This document shows, piece after piece, positions 50,960-60,633 of a DNA stretch of 64,000 bases. A program made the translations under genes and the position numbers. The notes under the pieces are model-generated. The model was not told the DNA's origin, made no database searches, and worked only from the letters and a program-made list of their open reading frames with translations. The stretch is from Nitrososphaerota archaeon (GTDB lineage: Archaea > Thermoproteota > Nitrososphaeria > Nitrososphaerales > Nitrosopumilaceae). Positions within the stretch are counted from its first letter, which is position 1, and every line of letters starts with the position of its first letter. Location: assembly GCA_028867675.1 (NCBI GenBank), contig JAGWGA010000002.1, positions 28,097-92,096 on the forward strand. The letters run 5' to 3'.

Positions 50960-51622
50960 ATGGTTGCAAAAATAGGTGTAAAGGCACCAAATATCGGCGT
51001 ATCAAAATGGGTACAAGGATTACCGACCAATATTGACAAAGAAAAAGACAATGTAGTACTAGTAGAAGTTTTTCAGGTTAATTGTCCCGGTTGTTTTCTA
51101 TATGGAATTCCTCAAGCAATTGATATCTATCAAAAATATAGAAAAGAAGGTGTCACAGTTTTAGGATTAGCAACAGCGTTTGAAGATTTTGATAAAAATA
51201 CATTTGAAAATTTAGAACTTTTACTTACAAAAGGAGAAGTGATAGGAGAGACCCTGAAAGCACTAAGTCAGTATGGTCAACTAGTTGATGGAAATAAACT
51301 TTCTTACAAGATTCCATTTCCTGTCGGCATGGATTTGCTCAAAAAAGAAGACGGCCCAATAAGTAAGACAAGAATTGATGAGATTATCGAAGCAAATGTT
51401 CCAGGATATGAGTCATATAGTGAGAATCAAAAATCTGAAATCATTGAAAGAGTAAAACAATATCTTAAGAGTAAAGAATATTCTGCACAAACTTTTGAAG
51501 AGTTTGCACTCCGTGGTACTCCGTCAACTATTCTAATAGACAAAAAAGGAATTCTTCGAGATGTAGGATTTGGTACCAATGATTTTCTTGAAGAAAGTAT
51601 AAAAAAATTATTGAGTGAATAA
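50960..51622 (+). CDS. thioredoxin-fold (TlpA/redoxin-like) protein
   Basis: VVLVEVFQVNCPGCFLYGIPQAIDIYQKYRKEGVTVLGLATAFEDF; ALRGTPSTILIDKKGILRD. Confidence 0.82.
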   Translation: MVAKIGVKAPNIGVSKWVQGLPTNIDKEKDNVVLVEVFQVNCPGCFLYGIPQAIDIYQKYRKEGVTVLGLATAFEDFDKNTFENLELLLTKGEVIGETLKALSQYGQLVDGNKLSYKIPFPVGMDLLKKEDGPISKTRIDEIIEANVPGYESYSENQKSEIIERVKQYLKSKEYSAQTFEEFALRGTPSTILIDKKGILRDVGFGTNDFLEESIKKLLSE

Positions 51623-51662
51623 TGTTTTCATTTAGGAATTCAAAACCATAGATATTCAACAC

Positions 51663-52670
51663 ATGTACACATCATTTGATGAATCACCACTTGACAAGAT
51701 AATCACTTTATTGAAATCACAGCAGTCAGAATTTTTATCTGGTGAAAAACTAAGTAAATCATTAAATCTTAGCAGAGCAGCAATTTGGAAAAATATCAAA
51801 AAACTCCAATCTCTTGAATACAAGATAGAATCAAAACCAAAGACAGGATACAAATTAAAAACTAACACGCCACTTCTTTTACCATGGGAGATTTCAGATG
51901 GTCTTCAAACCGATATAATTGGAAAAAAGATATACTATTTCAATACAATAGATTCGACTCAAAATTTTGCGTTAAAATTATCTCAAAAACCCCATGAAAA
52001 TGGGTCTGTCATAATAGCAGAAAGACAGACTAAAGGTAGAGGAAGGTTAAATCGAAAATGGGTATCTCCGAAAGGAGGTATATGGCTATCCATACTTTTG
52101 AGACCTAACTTTGAGTTAGAACAGACGTCATTATTTCCAATGATTACGTCTCTTGCATTATCTATTGCTATAGAGAAAACACTCAAGATAAAACCAGAAC
52201 TAAAGTGGCCAAATGATCTAATGATAAAGGGAAAAAAAGTAGCAGGGATTTTAATTGATGTAGTCATAGAATCAAACAAGATAGATTATCTTGTAATAGG
52301 AGTAGGAATTAATTTTAAAATTCAACCAAGTAAAATATCAAAACTAATCAAGAATACTCAAAGACATTATGAAATTACTACACTAGTAAAAGAAAAACAA
52401 GATACTAGTCCTGTTGAATTAGTACAACAATTTTTGTTAGAGCTAGAACATCTGTACAACAATGTCATATCAAATTCAATTAAAGATATTCGAAAAGAAT
52501 GGATAAAAAGATCTTCCACTATCGGAAAAAATGTTACTGCTACTACCACTACAGGATTATTGAGAGGCAAAGTAGTGGGAATTGATGAAGGTGGTGCACT
52601 TCTTTTATCAAACAAAGGAAAGATACAACGACTACTAGCTGGTGACATCACATACACAAATTCAAAATAA
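51663..52670 (+). CDS. birA: biotin--protein ligase with N-terminal HTH
   Basis: HTH GEKLSKSLNLSRAAIWKNIKKLQ; ERQTKGRGRLNRKWVSPKGGIWLSILLRP; KWPNDLMIKGKKVAGILID. Confidence 0.95.
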   Translation: MYTSFDESPLDKIITLLKSQQSEFLSGEKLSKSLNLSRAAIWKNIKKLQSLEYKIESKPKTGYKLKTNTPLLLPWEISDGLQTDIIGKKIYYFNTIDSTQNFALKLSQKPHENGSVIIAERQTKGRGRLNRKWVSPKGGIWLSILLRPNFELEQTSLFPMITSLALSIAIEKTLKIKPELKWPNDLMIKGKKVAGILIDVVIESNKIDYLVIGVGINFKIQPSKISKLIKNTQRHYEITTLVKEKQDTSPVELVQQFLLELEHLYNNVISNSIKDIRKEWIKRSSTIGKNVTATTTTGLLRGKVVGIDEGGALLLSNKGKIQRLLAGDITYTNSK

Positions 52671-52702
52671 GAACCTAACAAAATTTGTTTAGAATTAGAT
52701 CT

Positions 52703-52816
52703 TTATTTGTGAGAAATTATGATTAAACTAGTTCCTACTAGGATTCCGGTAGTAATCTCTAACAAGTGAGGCAAAAATAATCTTCTTAGAAGAGTTTCGC
52801 CAGTTTTTTGTTTCAT
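52703..52816 (-). CDS. possible 37-aa membrane peptide
   Basis: MKQKTGETLLRRLFLPHLLEITTGILVGTSLIIISHK; not in the ORF track. Confidence 0.35.
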   Translation of the reverse strand: MKQKTGETLLRRLFLPHLLEITTGILVGTSLIIISHK

Positions 52817-52973
52817 ACATTTACACTTTCAAAATTCGTTATAATAGTGTTTTATCAGCTATATTGATCAAAATTAAGCTAACTTGTTTACTTGATGATG
52901 ATATCAAATGTAATTGATCGCATAAAACTAGCCAATAACGAATTTTTAATAATTACAAAACCTCAATCAAATA

Positions 52974-53813
52974 ATGAAGATTTGTTGGGCAAATACGGAT
53001 AATTTTGATGAAGCAGAAATAGTAATAGTTGGAATTCCTGATGAATCAAAGTCTCACGCTCTTCGAAAAGGCACCTCAGAGGCCCCACATAAAATTAGAG
53101 AGATAGCATCAATTAGAGACACATACAAGCGTGGAGATGATGTTTCTCTAGGTCTGCCGTTAGAGGGAATTACCAAGAAAGTTTACGATTTTGGAAACAT
53201 AGAACGCAGTCAGATAAGCGAGACCATTGAAAAAATTATTTCTAAATCAAAAATTCCCATATCTATTGGTGGAGATCATTCTCTAACAATTGAATTAATA
53301 AAATCAGTTTCAAAAAAATATGGTAAACTATCACTAGTCTACTTTGACGCACATCCAGATTTTGTAAGTTCTATACACGGATACTATGGTTCAGTGATCA
53401 GTGATGTTTTACCATTTATCGATACAAAAACAAGTATTTTGGTAGGAATTAGGACACCAGAAAAAGAAGAAATCGACAACATAAAAAAATATGATTTGCA
53501 AGTCATTACACCATTTGATATCATCAGAAACGGAATACAAAAAACTGAAGAGATAATTCTTGATAAGATTGGAAAGAATACATATATTTCATTAGACATG
53601 GATGCAATTGATTCTGCATTTGCCCCCGGAGTTTCGGTTCCTGTTCCACTAGGTTTGAGAAACATTGAGGTAGTTCTTCTTTTAAAGTCGATTGCAAAAA
53701 GAGGCATTTGTGGATTAGACATAATGGAAGTATGTCCAAATTATGACATAAAAGACAGAACGTCGCATCTTGCTTCAAGAATTATTTCAGAAGTGATATC
53801 ATCTGCAAAATGA
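52974..53813 (+). CDS. agmatinase/arginase-family ureohydrolase
   Basis: PISIGGDHSLT; LVYFDAHPDF; ISLDMDAIDSAFAPGVSVPVPLGL. Confidence 0.93.
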   Translation: MKICWANTDNFDEAEIVIVGIPDESKSHALRKGTSEAPHKIREIASIRDTYKRGDDVSLGLPLEGITKKVYDFGNIERSQISETIEKIISKSKIPISIGGDHSLTIELIKSVSKKYGKLSLVYFDAHPDFVSSIHGYYGSVISDVLPFIDTKTSILVGIRTPEKEEIDNIKKYDLQVITPFDIIRNGIQKTEEIILDKIGKNTYISLDMDAIDSAFAPGVSVPVPLGLRNIEVVLLLKSIAKRGICGLDIMEVCPNYDIKDRTSHLASRIISEVISSAK

Positions 53814-53861
53814 CATCAAATACTACTAATACTTTTAACTACCCAGATTATTAAAAAAACA

Positions 53862-54266
53862 ATGTTTTCACATTTTACATTAAACCAAGCAAACGAATTG
53901 CTTCCATCAGTAATTAAAAAATTCAAAAATGTTGTAACCATGAAAAACGATGTAATTAGAATACAATCAGATTTGGAGACAAATCCAAAATACATGACAA
54001 GCCTAAAAGATTACATCATAAAAAAACAAGAACTCAATACTGCAATAACTAATTTTTACAAATCAATCGAAGAATTAGAGTCTACAGGTGTATCTATAAA
54101 GAGTATTGACCAAGGCTTGTTAGATTTCCCATCTTTGATGTTCAATGAAGAAATTTGGCTCTGTTGGAAGGAAGAAGAAACAGAGATAAAATTCTGGCAT
54201 GGAAAAGACGAAGGATTTAACGGTAGAAAACCCATAGAAAGTACGGATTTAGAAAAGTTACGATAA
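53862..54266 (+). CDS. DUF2203-like protein
   Basis: FTLNQANELLPSVIKKF...GLLDFPSLMFNEEIWLCWKEEETEIKFWHGKDEGFNGRKPI. Confidence 0.75.
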   Translation: MFSHFTLNQANELLPSVIKKFKNVVTMKNDVIRIQSDLETNPKYMTSLKDYIIKKQELNTAITNFYKSIEELESTGVSIKSIDQGLLDFPSLMFNEEIWLCWKEEETEIKFWHGKDEGFNGRKPIESTDLEKLR

Positions 54267-54311
54267 TTTGTCCATCCAAACATATATCGAAACAATTGCA
54301 ATTTAACACAA

Positions 54312-55220
54312 ATGGCAACGCTAAATGTTTGGCTACGAGCAGTTCGAATTAGATTTCTTCTTGCATCAATAATCTCAGTGTGTTTAGGTCTTGCAATAAA
54401 TGGCTGGCAGAATAAGACATTTGATCTTGAATTTGCAATTCTTACATTTGTCGGAGTTGCTGCATTACATGCAAGCGTGGATCTGCTAAATGATTATTGG
54501 GATTACAAAAGACAAATCGATACTGAAACACAGAGAACAAAATTCAGTGGAGGAACAGGAGTTTTACCTGAAGGATTACTAGAACCAAAGCAAGTCTATC
54601 GTGCAGGAATGTTGATGCTGATAATAGGTTCATCGATAGGGGCATTTTTCATATTTGAGAGAGGAGTCACCATTGCAATAATTTTGGGATTTGCAATTGT
54701 TTCCATTTATTTTTATTCTACGAGAATTGTGGATTCAGGATTAGGAGAAATTTTTGTTGCCATCAAAGGTTCCATGATAGTATTGGGAACATATTTTGTT
54801 CAGAGTTCACATATAACACTAGAGCCAATCATTGCAGGCATTGTTTCAGGGATTCTTTCGTCAACGGTTCTATTTGTAAATTCATTTCCAGACTTTGATG
54901 CAGACAAAAAACATGGTAGAAAAACACTAGTAATATTACTTGGAAAGCAAAAGGCTGCAACCACTGTTTGGGTTTTCCCAGTTACAATATACGCGATAAT
55001 TGGAGTGTCAATCATAATTGGGATTTTCCCAGTCACATGCCTAATCACTTTTGCAACAATACCTATGGCAATAAGATCAGGAGTTTCCCTTAAGGAAGAT
55101 TATGAAAACTTAGAAAAACTTGTTCCAATTATGCAGGGATTTGTCACATACAGTAGGATAACTGGAGCGCTGTTTGTAATTTCATTCGTATTAGATTTAC
55201 TGCTAAAAAGTCTTCAGTAG
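54312..55220 (+). CDS. UbiA/MenA-family prenyltransferase
   Basis: DLLNDYWDYKRQIDTET; NSFPDFDADKKHGRKTL; multiple TM. Confidence 0.9.
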   Translation: MATLNVWLRAVRIRFLLASIISVCLGLAINGWQNKTFDLEFAILTFVGVAALHASVDLLNDYWDYKRQIDTETQRTKFSGGTGVLPEGLLEPKQVYRAGMLMLIIGSSIGAFFIFERGVTIAIILGFAIVSIYFYSTRIVDSGLGEIFVAIKGSMIVLGTYFVQSSHITLEPIIAGIVSGILSSTVLFVNSFPDFDADKKHGRKTLVILLGKQKAATTVWVFPVTIYAIIGVSIIIGIFPVTCLITFATIPMAIRSGVSLKEDYENLEKLVPIMQGFVTYSRITGALFVISFVLDLLLKSLQ

Positions 55221-55250
55221 AATTAAATCGCCTACATCTCAATCAAGATT

Positions 55251-56357
55251 ATGATCTCAGGTTTTGCAACACCCGAGGGTACTGCAAATTTTGCAAAAAG
55301 ACAACCAAATGTAGCTAGAAATCACTTTAGAAATTTCAATGGCCTGACATTCTCATCTGTAGGAGTTGGAACGTATCTTGGAAATCCAGATGATTTAACG
55401 GATAAACTAGTTCAAGATGCAATAAAAGTATCTGTTACAACAGGTGTAAACATCATTGATACTGCAATAAACTATAGAGCACAAAAAGCAGAAAGATCTG
55501 TAGGCAGAGCAATTTCTGAACTTGTAGAATCGGGAAAAATAAAAAGAGAGGAACTTTTCATCAGTACAAAAAATGGATATGTTACAAATGATGGAGATGT
55601 AAACGAAGAATTTTGGGTAAATATCCAAAATACTCTTGTAAAACCTGGAGTAATCAAGTCTGGAGATATTTCTTCTGGATATCACTGTATGACAATACCT
55701 TACCTCCAGGACCAGCTTAACCATAGCATGAAAAATTTAGGACTGGATTGCATAGATTTGATGTATCTTCACAATGCTGCAGAAGGTCAGCTCCAAGATA
55801 TTTCAAAAGATGAATTTATGAAAAAACTAAAAGAAGTATTTGAGTTCTATGAGAGTCAGAGAAAAAAGGGTTTGATAAAAAATTATGGAATGGCAACTTG
55901 GGAATGCTTTAGAGTTCCTAAAGATCATCCACAATATCTTTCAATTTCAGACATTGTAAAAATATCAAAAGAGGTTGGTGGAAAAGATAACGGGTTTAGA
56001 TTCATACAATTACCATACAACATGTATCTTGATCAAGCTCTTACATTAAAGAATCAGGATGTCGACGGAACCCAAAATAGCATACTTGAGACTTCAATAA
56101 AACTTGGAATCGGAGTCTTTGCAAGTGTTCCTCTCATGCAGGCAAAATTGCTTACACCCAATGTCTTGCCAGAATTTGGAGGTTTGACAAAACCATCTCA
56201 CAGGGCAATACAATTTGTCCGTTCCACCCCAGGAATAATTGCACCGTTAATAGGACAAAAATCACAAAATCATGTACAGGAAAATCTAGAGATTACAAAC
56301 ACACCAGTCCTAAACGAGACAGAATTTTTAGATTTGCTAAAGAAATTAGCATCATAA
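55251..56357 (+). CDS. aldo/keto reductase
   Basis: SSVGVGTYLGNPDD; NIIDTAINYRAQKAERSVGRAISEL; LDCIDLMYLHNA. Confidence 0.88.
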   Translation: MISGFATPEGTANFAKRQPNVARNHFRNFNGLTFSSVGVGTYLGNPDDLTDKLVQDAIKVSVTTGVNIIDTAINYRAQKAERSVGRAISELVESGKIKREELFISTKNGYVTNDGDVNEEFWVNIQNTLVKPGVIKSGDISSGYHCMTIPYLQDQLNHSMKNLGLDCIDLMYLHNAAEGQLQDISKDEFMKKLKEVFEFYESQRKKGLIKNYGMATWECFRVPKDHPQYLSISDIVKISKEVGGKDNGFRFIQLPYNMYLDQALTLKNQDVDGTQNSILETSIKLGIGVFASVPLMQAKLLTPNVLPEFGGLTKPSHRAIQFVRSTPGIIAPLIGQKSQNHVQENLEITNTPVLNETEFLDLLKKLAS

Positions 56358-56526
56358 TTTTAGGGCACTATAGAATGAAATAGTGCTTTATGTAATAGAC
56401 AGGAATCAAAAATAGTTCTGGATTATCAAATAGCAGAGGATTCTTCAATTTTGAACCCTAAACACCATTGTAAGTTGATGATATGTTTTATAAGATCTTT
56501 TTTCCCAACGAAATACGGCAAAGAAA

Positions 56527-58086
56527 ATGGAATCAAATGCAACAAACAATACTGACAATATTTTGCTTGAACATTTTCAAAAAGAGATATGGAGTAAGGT
56601 TCCACATATAGAAAAAACAGATGGGGGCAAAATTGTCAACGCGACACCTCTGATAGACATTACTTATGATTTGAAGGAATGTGCAAAAAAACAGTTTAGT
56701 CTAAATCTTGATGATAAAGATTTACGAGTTTTTGGAAAATTCGATTCTAACTTGCTAGCAGGCTCAATCAAAGTAAGACCGGCAGTAAACATAATTCACG
56801 ATGCCATAGTTACAGGGAATCTTAAGAGTGGGCAGACAGTTTTTGAAGCTACGTCAGGTAACTTTGGAATTGCCCTTGGGCAGTTATCTAAAATTGGTTT
56901 AGATGTAGTTGCACTGGTATCAAGAAAGCTTCAAGAAGGAGTTTTTGAGGAGTTGAGGAATGAAAAAATACGAATCATAAATCTCGACATGGATATTTGT
57001 CCCGCTCCAGGAATGAAAGATAGTCCAAACGTATTGGCTGCAAGAGCAACAGCTGCTAATATTAGATCACAGTTATTGGAGCTTGGATTTGATCCAACCA
57101 TTTTCGATAACGCGAGTACTGAAGTACAATCACTTCTTGCTAAACAAGACATCATTAATTTAGCAAAACTTCTTGCAAAGATCTACAACTGTTTTTGTCC
57201 AGAGCAGTATGATAACGAAATGAATATTGATGTACATAGAAAAGTTACCGCTGCAGAAATAGATCAACAGTTACATGAAAATGGACAATCGTTAGAAGAC
57301 TTCAGAATTGTCTGTACATTTGGTACTGGAGGCACATCTGGTGGCTTGAGTAGATATGTATTTGAAAAATATGCAAAAAAGGCACTTCATGTGGTATTCC
57401 CGCTTGGCAATCAAGATGTTGCAGGAATTAGGACACGAAGTAAAGCATTTGGTTTGAAGTTTTATGAGCCTGAGAAATATGCAGCAGAGCATGAAGTAGA
57501 TTTTGAGCAGGCAAAACACTTGTTAAAGTTTTTTGTAGATAAAGGATACGACATGGGCGAAAGTAGTGCCCTTGCACTATATGCAGTAATGCAGATGGCA
57601 AACTTTGGAGGTTTTGGAGGAAAGTTTGTTGTAATAGTTGCAGACGGAATTCAAAAATACAAAAAGAATTTGGAAGCAATGGAAAAGAAACAGAGTAGAG
57701 TGGAGGTTTCCTTGCAGGAAGCTGTGTCAAATGTAGGAGATTATGACAAAGTAATCTGGATTCATACGCAGTATACTCCACGTGAGGAAGGAATAGAAAT
57801 GATTGCAAAAACTCTAGGTGTTGATAAAAGTAAAATCTTTGTACCAAAGGCAAGAGATGTAGAACAACTATTATCAACTCAACAAATTCCTGATGAGTTG
57901 AATAAAGCACTTGAAGGAACTCACAAGTCATTACTTGTATGTATGGCAGGATACACTTCCATGAATGCTGTCAAGGTACTTGCAGGCAAAGGCATTTCAA
58001 CTGAAAGTTTGACTGGAGGAATACAAGCAATCTCTCAAGGAAAGGGTAAACAAATTCCTGAATTGATAAAAGTAGCTACAGAATAG
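56527..58086 (+). CDS. cysteine-synthase-fold PLP enzyme with C-terminal rhodanese-like domain
   Basis: AGSIKVRPAVNIIHDAI; FEATSGNFGIALGQ; GTGGTSGGLSRY; C-terminal KSLLVCMAGYTSMNAVKVLAGKGISTESLTGGI. Confidence 0.82.
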   Translation: MESNATNNTDNILLEHFQKEIWSKVPHIEKTDGGKIVNATPLIDITYDLKECAKKQFSLNLDDKDLRVFGKFDSNLLAGSIKVRPAVNIIHDAIVTGNLKSGQTVFEATSGNFGIALGQLSKIGLDVVALVSRKLQEGVFEELRNEKIRIINLDMDICPAPGMKDSPNVLAARATAANIRSQLLELGFDPTIFDNASTEVQSLLAKQDIINLAKLLAKIYNCFCPEQYDNEMNIDVHRKVTAAEIDQQLHENGQSLEDFRIVCTFGTGGTSGGLSRYVFEKYAKKALHVVFPLGNQDVAGIRTRSKAFGLKFYEPEKYAAEHEVDFEQAKHLLKFFVDKGYDMGESSALALYAVMQMANFGGFGGKFVVIVADGIQKYKKNLEAMEKKQSRVEVSLQEAVSNVGDYDKVIWIHTQYTPREEGIEMIAKTLGVDKSKIFVPKARDVEQLLSTQQIPDELNKALEGTHKSLLVCMAGYTSMNAVKVLAGKGISTESLTGGIQAISQGKGKQIPELIKVATE

Positions 58087-58117
58087 TTTTAAATACAAAT
58101 ATCAGACGACCCTCATT

Positions 58118-58261
58118 ATGCCAGTTGACCCAGTATGTGGAATTGAGTTGGATGAAAGTCTTGCTCTAGTACATGAATACAAAGGAAAAAAGTATTATTT
58201 TTGCTGTCATGGTTGCAAAAGAATTTTTGTCAAAAAACCTAACAAGTGGAAGAAAAACTAG
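58118..58261 (+). CDS. YHS/TRASH-like metal-binding domain protein
   Basis: MPVDPVCGIELDESLALVHEYKGKKYYFCCHGCKRIFVKKPNKWKKN (47 aa; not in the ORF track). Confidence 0.88.
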   Translation: MPVDPVCGIELDESLALVHEYKGKKYYFCCHGCKRIFVKKPNKWKKN

Positions 58262-59208
58262 ATAGGATAACTTCCACACATTCGACAAAAATGTGAGTTT
58301 CTAGTTATAGAATAACTACAATTAGGGCAAGCGACATCAGACTTTTCAAGAGCAGATGGCATCTCAAAATATTTTCTATATATTTCATAATAATAAAGCG
58401 ATTCTTTTGAAAAAAGTTTCACTTTTTCTTTTTCAGAATAGTGTTTTGATTTCTCAAGAAAGACTGTATCAGGTATCATGGAATCAAAAAAAGATGTCAG
58501 CCCACTAGTGCCAGAACCATCCTGCATTGCAGATTTTTCTCTCCAAACTATCGAATTAGGAAGACTGTTTTCAAATGCCTTGCGTAAAATCCATTTTCCA
58601 TACTTTTTTCCGTTTTCCTCATGTATCTTCAGATCAGATGAGATTTTTTTTGCATACTCGACTACTTTATCATCAAGAAATGGTGTATGTAATGAAATAC
58701 CAATCGATTGTGCTATAGATCTTGAAGGATAATGCATTACATTCCATATCCTTTCAAGATCTTTGTCTAATTCTTTACCTGTTAATCGTTTAAAGAAATT
58801 ATACCCTGCAAAAAGTTCATCTGCGCCATCTCCAGTCATGATTGATTTACATCCTGATGCTTTGGCAGTTTTCATTGTGATATACATTACAACATTGTTT
58901 CGAATCTCTATAGGATTGAATACTTTGAGAATCTTGATAGTTTGTTCTATTGCAGATAACAGATCTTCGGCATAAGCTGCAATTACATCAAGTTGAAGAT
59001 TATTTGTTTTTGCTACAAGTTGAGCATATACTAGATCTGTTGAGGAAAAATCTTTTGCAATCAGAGCAAATGCTCTGACTTTTTTATTATTAATACAAGA
59101 GGCAAGAATGGAGCTATCAAGCCCTCCCGATAGAGCCAATGAATCAGATTTGCAATCTCGTGTAGCCTCCAATATCATTGCTCTAATTTTTGACATAATT
59201 TCTTGCAA
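58258..59208 (-). CDS. asparagine-synthetase-domain protein lacking the glutaminase domain, with C-terminal zinc ribbon
   Basis: LALSGGLDSSILASCI; SIMTGDGADELFAGYNFFKRL; C-terminal CPNCSYSITRNSHFCRMCG. Confidence 0.85.
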   Translation of the reverse strand: MQEIMSKIRAMILEATRDCKSDSLALSGGLDSSILASCINNKKVRAFALIAKDFSSTDLVYAQLVAKTNNLQLDVIAAYAEDLLSAIEQTIKILKVFNPIEIRNNVVMYITMKTAKASGCKSIMTGDGADELFAGYNFFKRLTGKELDKDLERIWNVMHYPSRSIAQSIGISLHTPFLDDKVVEYAKKISSDLKIHEENGKKYGKWILRKAFENSLPNSIVWREKSAMQDGSGTSGLTSFFDSMIPDTVFLEKSKHYSEKEKVKLFSKESLYYYEIYRKYFEMPSALEKSDVACPNCSYSITRNSHFCRMCGSYPI

Positions 59209-59291
59209 CGCACAGATCTGTTTTGTACTGTAAAATAAGTCATCATGAAAAGAGGACTAGGTTTAAATATTTTATAACAACATTTTTTCTT

Positions 59292-59708
59292 ATGCTTCTT
59301 CCTTCAGAGATTGAAACCAAGACTCTCATCCCTGCATTAAGAGCAATTCTGGCAAAGAAGTTGATTGAAGAACACAAAATTAGAGAAGAAGAAGTTTCAA
59401 AACTTTTAGGAGTAACCCAAGCTGCAATAAGCAATTATGTAAGAGGCACAAGAGGCGATCCAGTTCTGATAAACAAGTTGTTGTCAGTAAAAGAAGTCTC
59501 AGATATGATAAATGATATTTCTAGCAATCTTGCTTCAAAAATGGCATATACTCCAGCTAGTCTCTCAAAATTCATAGGTCTTTGCAATTACATAAAATCT
59601 AGTCTTCTAATCTGTGATATTCATCACAAGCTTGAATCAAACATAGATGAGGCAGTTTGCAAAGAATGCGAAAATATGTTGTTAAAAGGTCCTGGCAGTT
59701 CGTACTAG
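59292..59708 (+). CDS. HTH regulator with C-terminal Cys/His cluster
   Basis: EEEVSKLLGVTQAAISNYVRGTRGD HTH; LCNY...LLICDIHHKLESNIDEAVCKEC. Confidence 0.8.
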   Translation: MLLPSEIETKTLIPALRAILAKKLIEEHKIREEEVSKLLGVTQAAISNYVRGTRGDPVLINKLLSVKEVSDMINDISSNLASKMAYTPASLSKFIGLCNYIKSSLLICDIHHKLESNIDEAVCKECENMLLKGPGSSY

Positions 59709-60037
59709 TTTGTTTTTGTTATAGTAATTTTTATAATTGAAACCATTGGAGGTCCAGACTTGTCATTAGTCTCTTCACTATCTACAATAATGTCAAGAAT
59801 TTTTGAATTGCCTTTCATCATGTTTTCAGTTACAATGTTTGCAACAGCCACTGCAGTAGGTATTGATTGACCGCTAGCAACAAGGGTGACTGTTTTGTGC
59901 TTTACCAAATCTGTTAATAGATCAAGTGCACAAGGTACGATATCCTGTTGATGAATAGTAACTAATTTACCATCAGAGTTGGAGAAATTACCATTTAACT
60001 GCGTTTTATCTTCTATCAACAACTCTATCACCACCAT
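59705..60037 (-). CDS. Alba-like domain protein
   Basis: VTLVASGQSIPTAVAVANIVTENMMKGNSKILDIIVDSEE resembles the Alba core. Confidence 0.6.
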   Translation of the reverse strand: MVVIELLIEDKTQLNGNFSNSDGKLVTIHQQDIVPCALDLLTDLVKHKTVTLVASGQSIPTAVAVANIVTENMMKGNSKILDIIVDSEETNDKSGPPMVSIIKITITKTN

Positions 60038-60075
60038 TTATGCATTCTATTAAAGTCTTATCGACCATTCATCCA

Positions 60076-60582
60076 TTAATCAAAAAGATCGATTGGAATA
60101 TTTTGAAAGTCTCCATTTGGTAAAACTCTTCTAATAGTAATTGGAATTACACGCTTTTCAAGTTCTGCATAAGCAAGATCAAGTGATGTTGCAACATCTT
60201 TTGGGATAGCAATGAATGGTGGTGCACCTAATGACAATTGTAATGCCCTTGCACCAAGGATTCTGGCTTTTTCAAATCGAGTAAGTGTTGGAGGACCTAT
60301 CATAATCTTACCTTTTCCAGTCATTTCATATTCAACGGCTTCATGAATTGGGTCTACATCGATAATTTCACGAGCGTCAATTATCTTTCGTAGTCTCTCT
60401 TGTTCTTCAATCTCCTCTGCACTGAGTTCTTTCTTGCCTTTCTTTCCTGGCTTAACCTCTTCCTCTTCTTCAGATGGAACTTCGGTTGTCTCAACTACAA
60501 CAGGACCTATAACTGGCTCTTCTTCTTCAATGAGTTGAACCTCTTCAGTATCTGCAATAACTTCCTCAGGTTCATCCGACAT
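60076..60582 (-). CDS. rpoK: DNA-directed RNA polymerase subunit K with long acidic N-terminal extension
   Basis: LTRFEKARILGARALQLSLGAPPFI...ELEKRVIPITIRRVLPNGDF. Confidence 0.92.
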   Translation of the reverse strand: MSDEPEEVIADTEEVQLIEEEEPVIGPVVVETTEVPSEEEEEVKPGKKGKKELSAEEIEEQERLRKIIDAREIIDVDPIHEAVEYEMTGKGKIMIGPPTLTRFEKARILGARALQLSLGAPPFIAIPKDVATSLDLAYAELEKRVIPITIRRVLPNGDFQNIPIDLFD

Positions 60583-60633
60583 TGTGATGTTGGATAAAGA
60601 AACGTTATATATTCATAATCCTTCTCGACAAAA

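Noticed and set aside
57428-57931. 167-aa antisense ORF inside the PLP enzyme gene
   Set aside because: Low-complexity Leu/His-rich shadow frame antisense to conserved PLP and rhodanese motifs.
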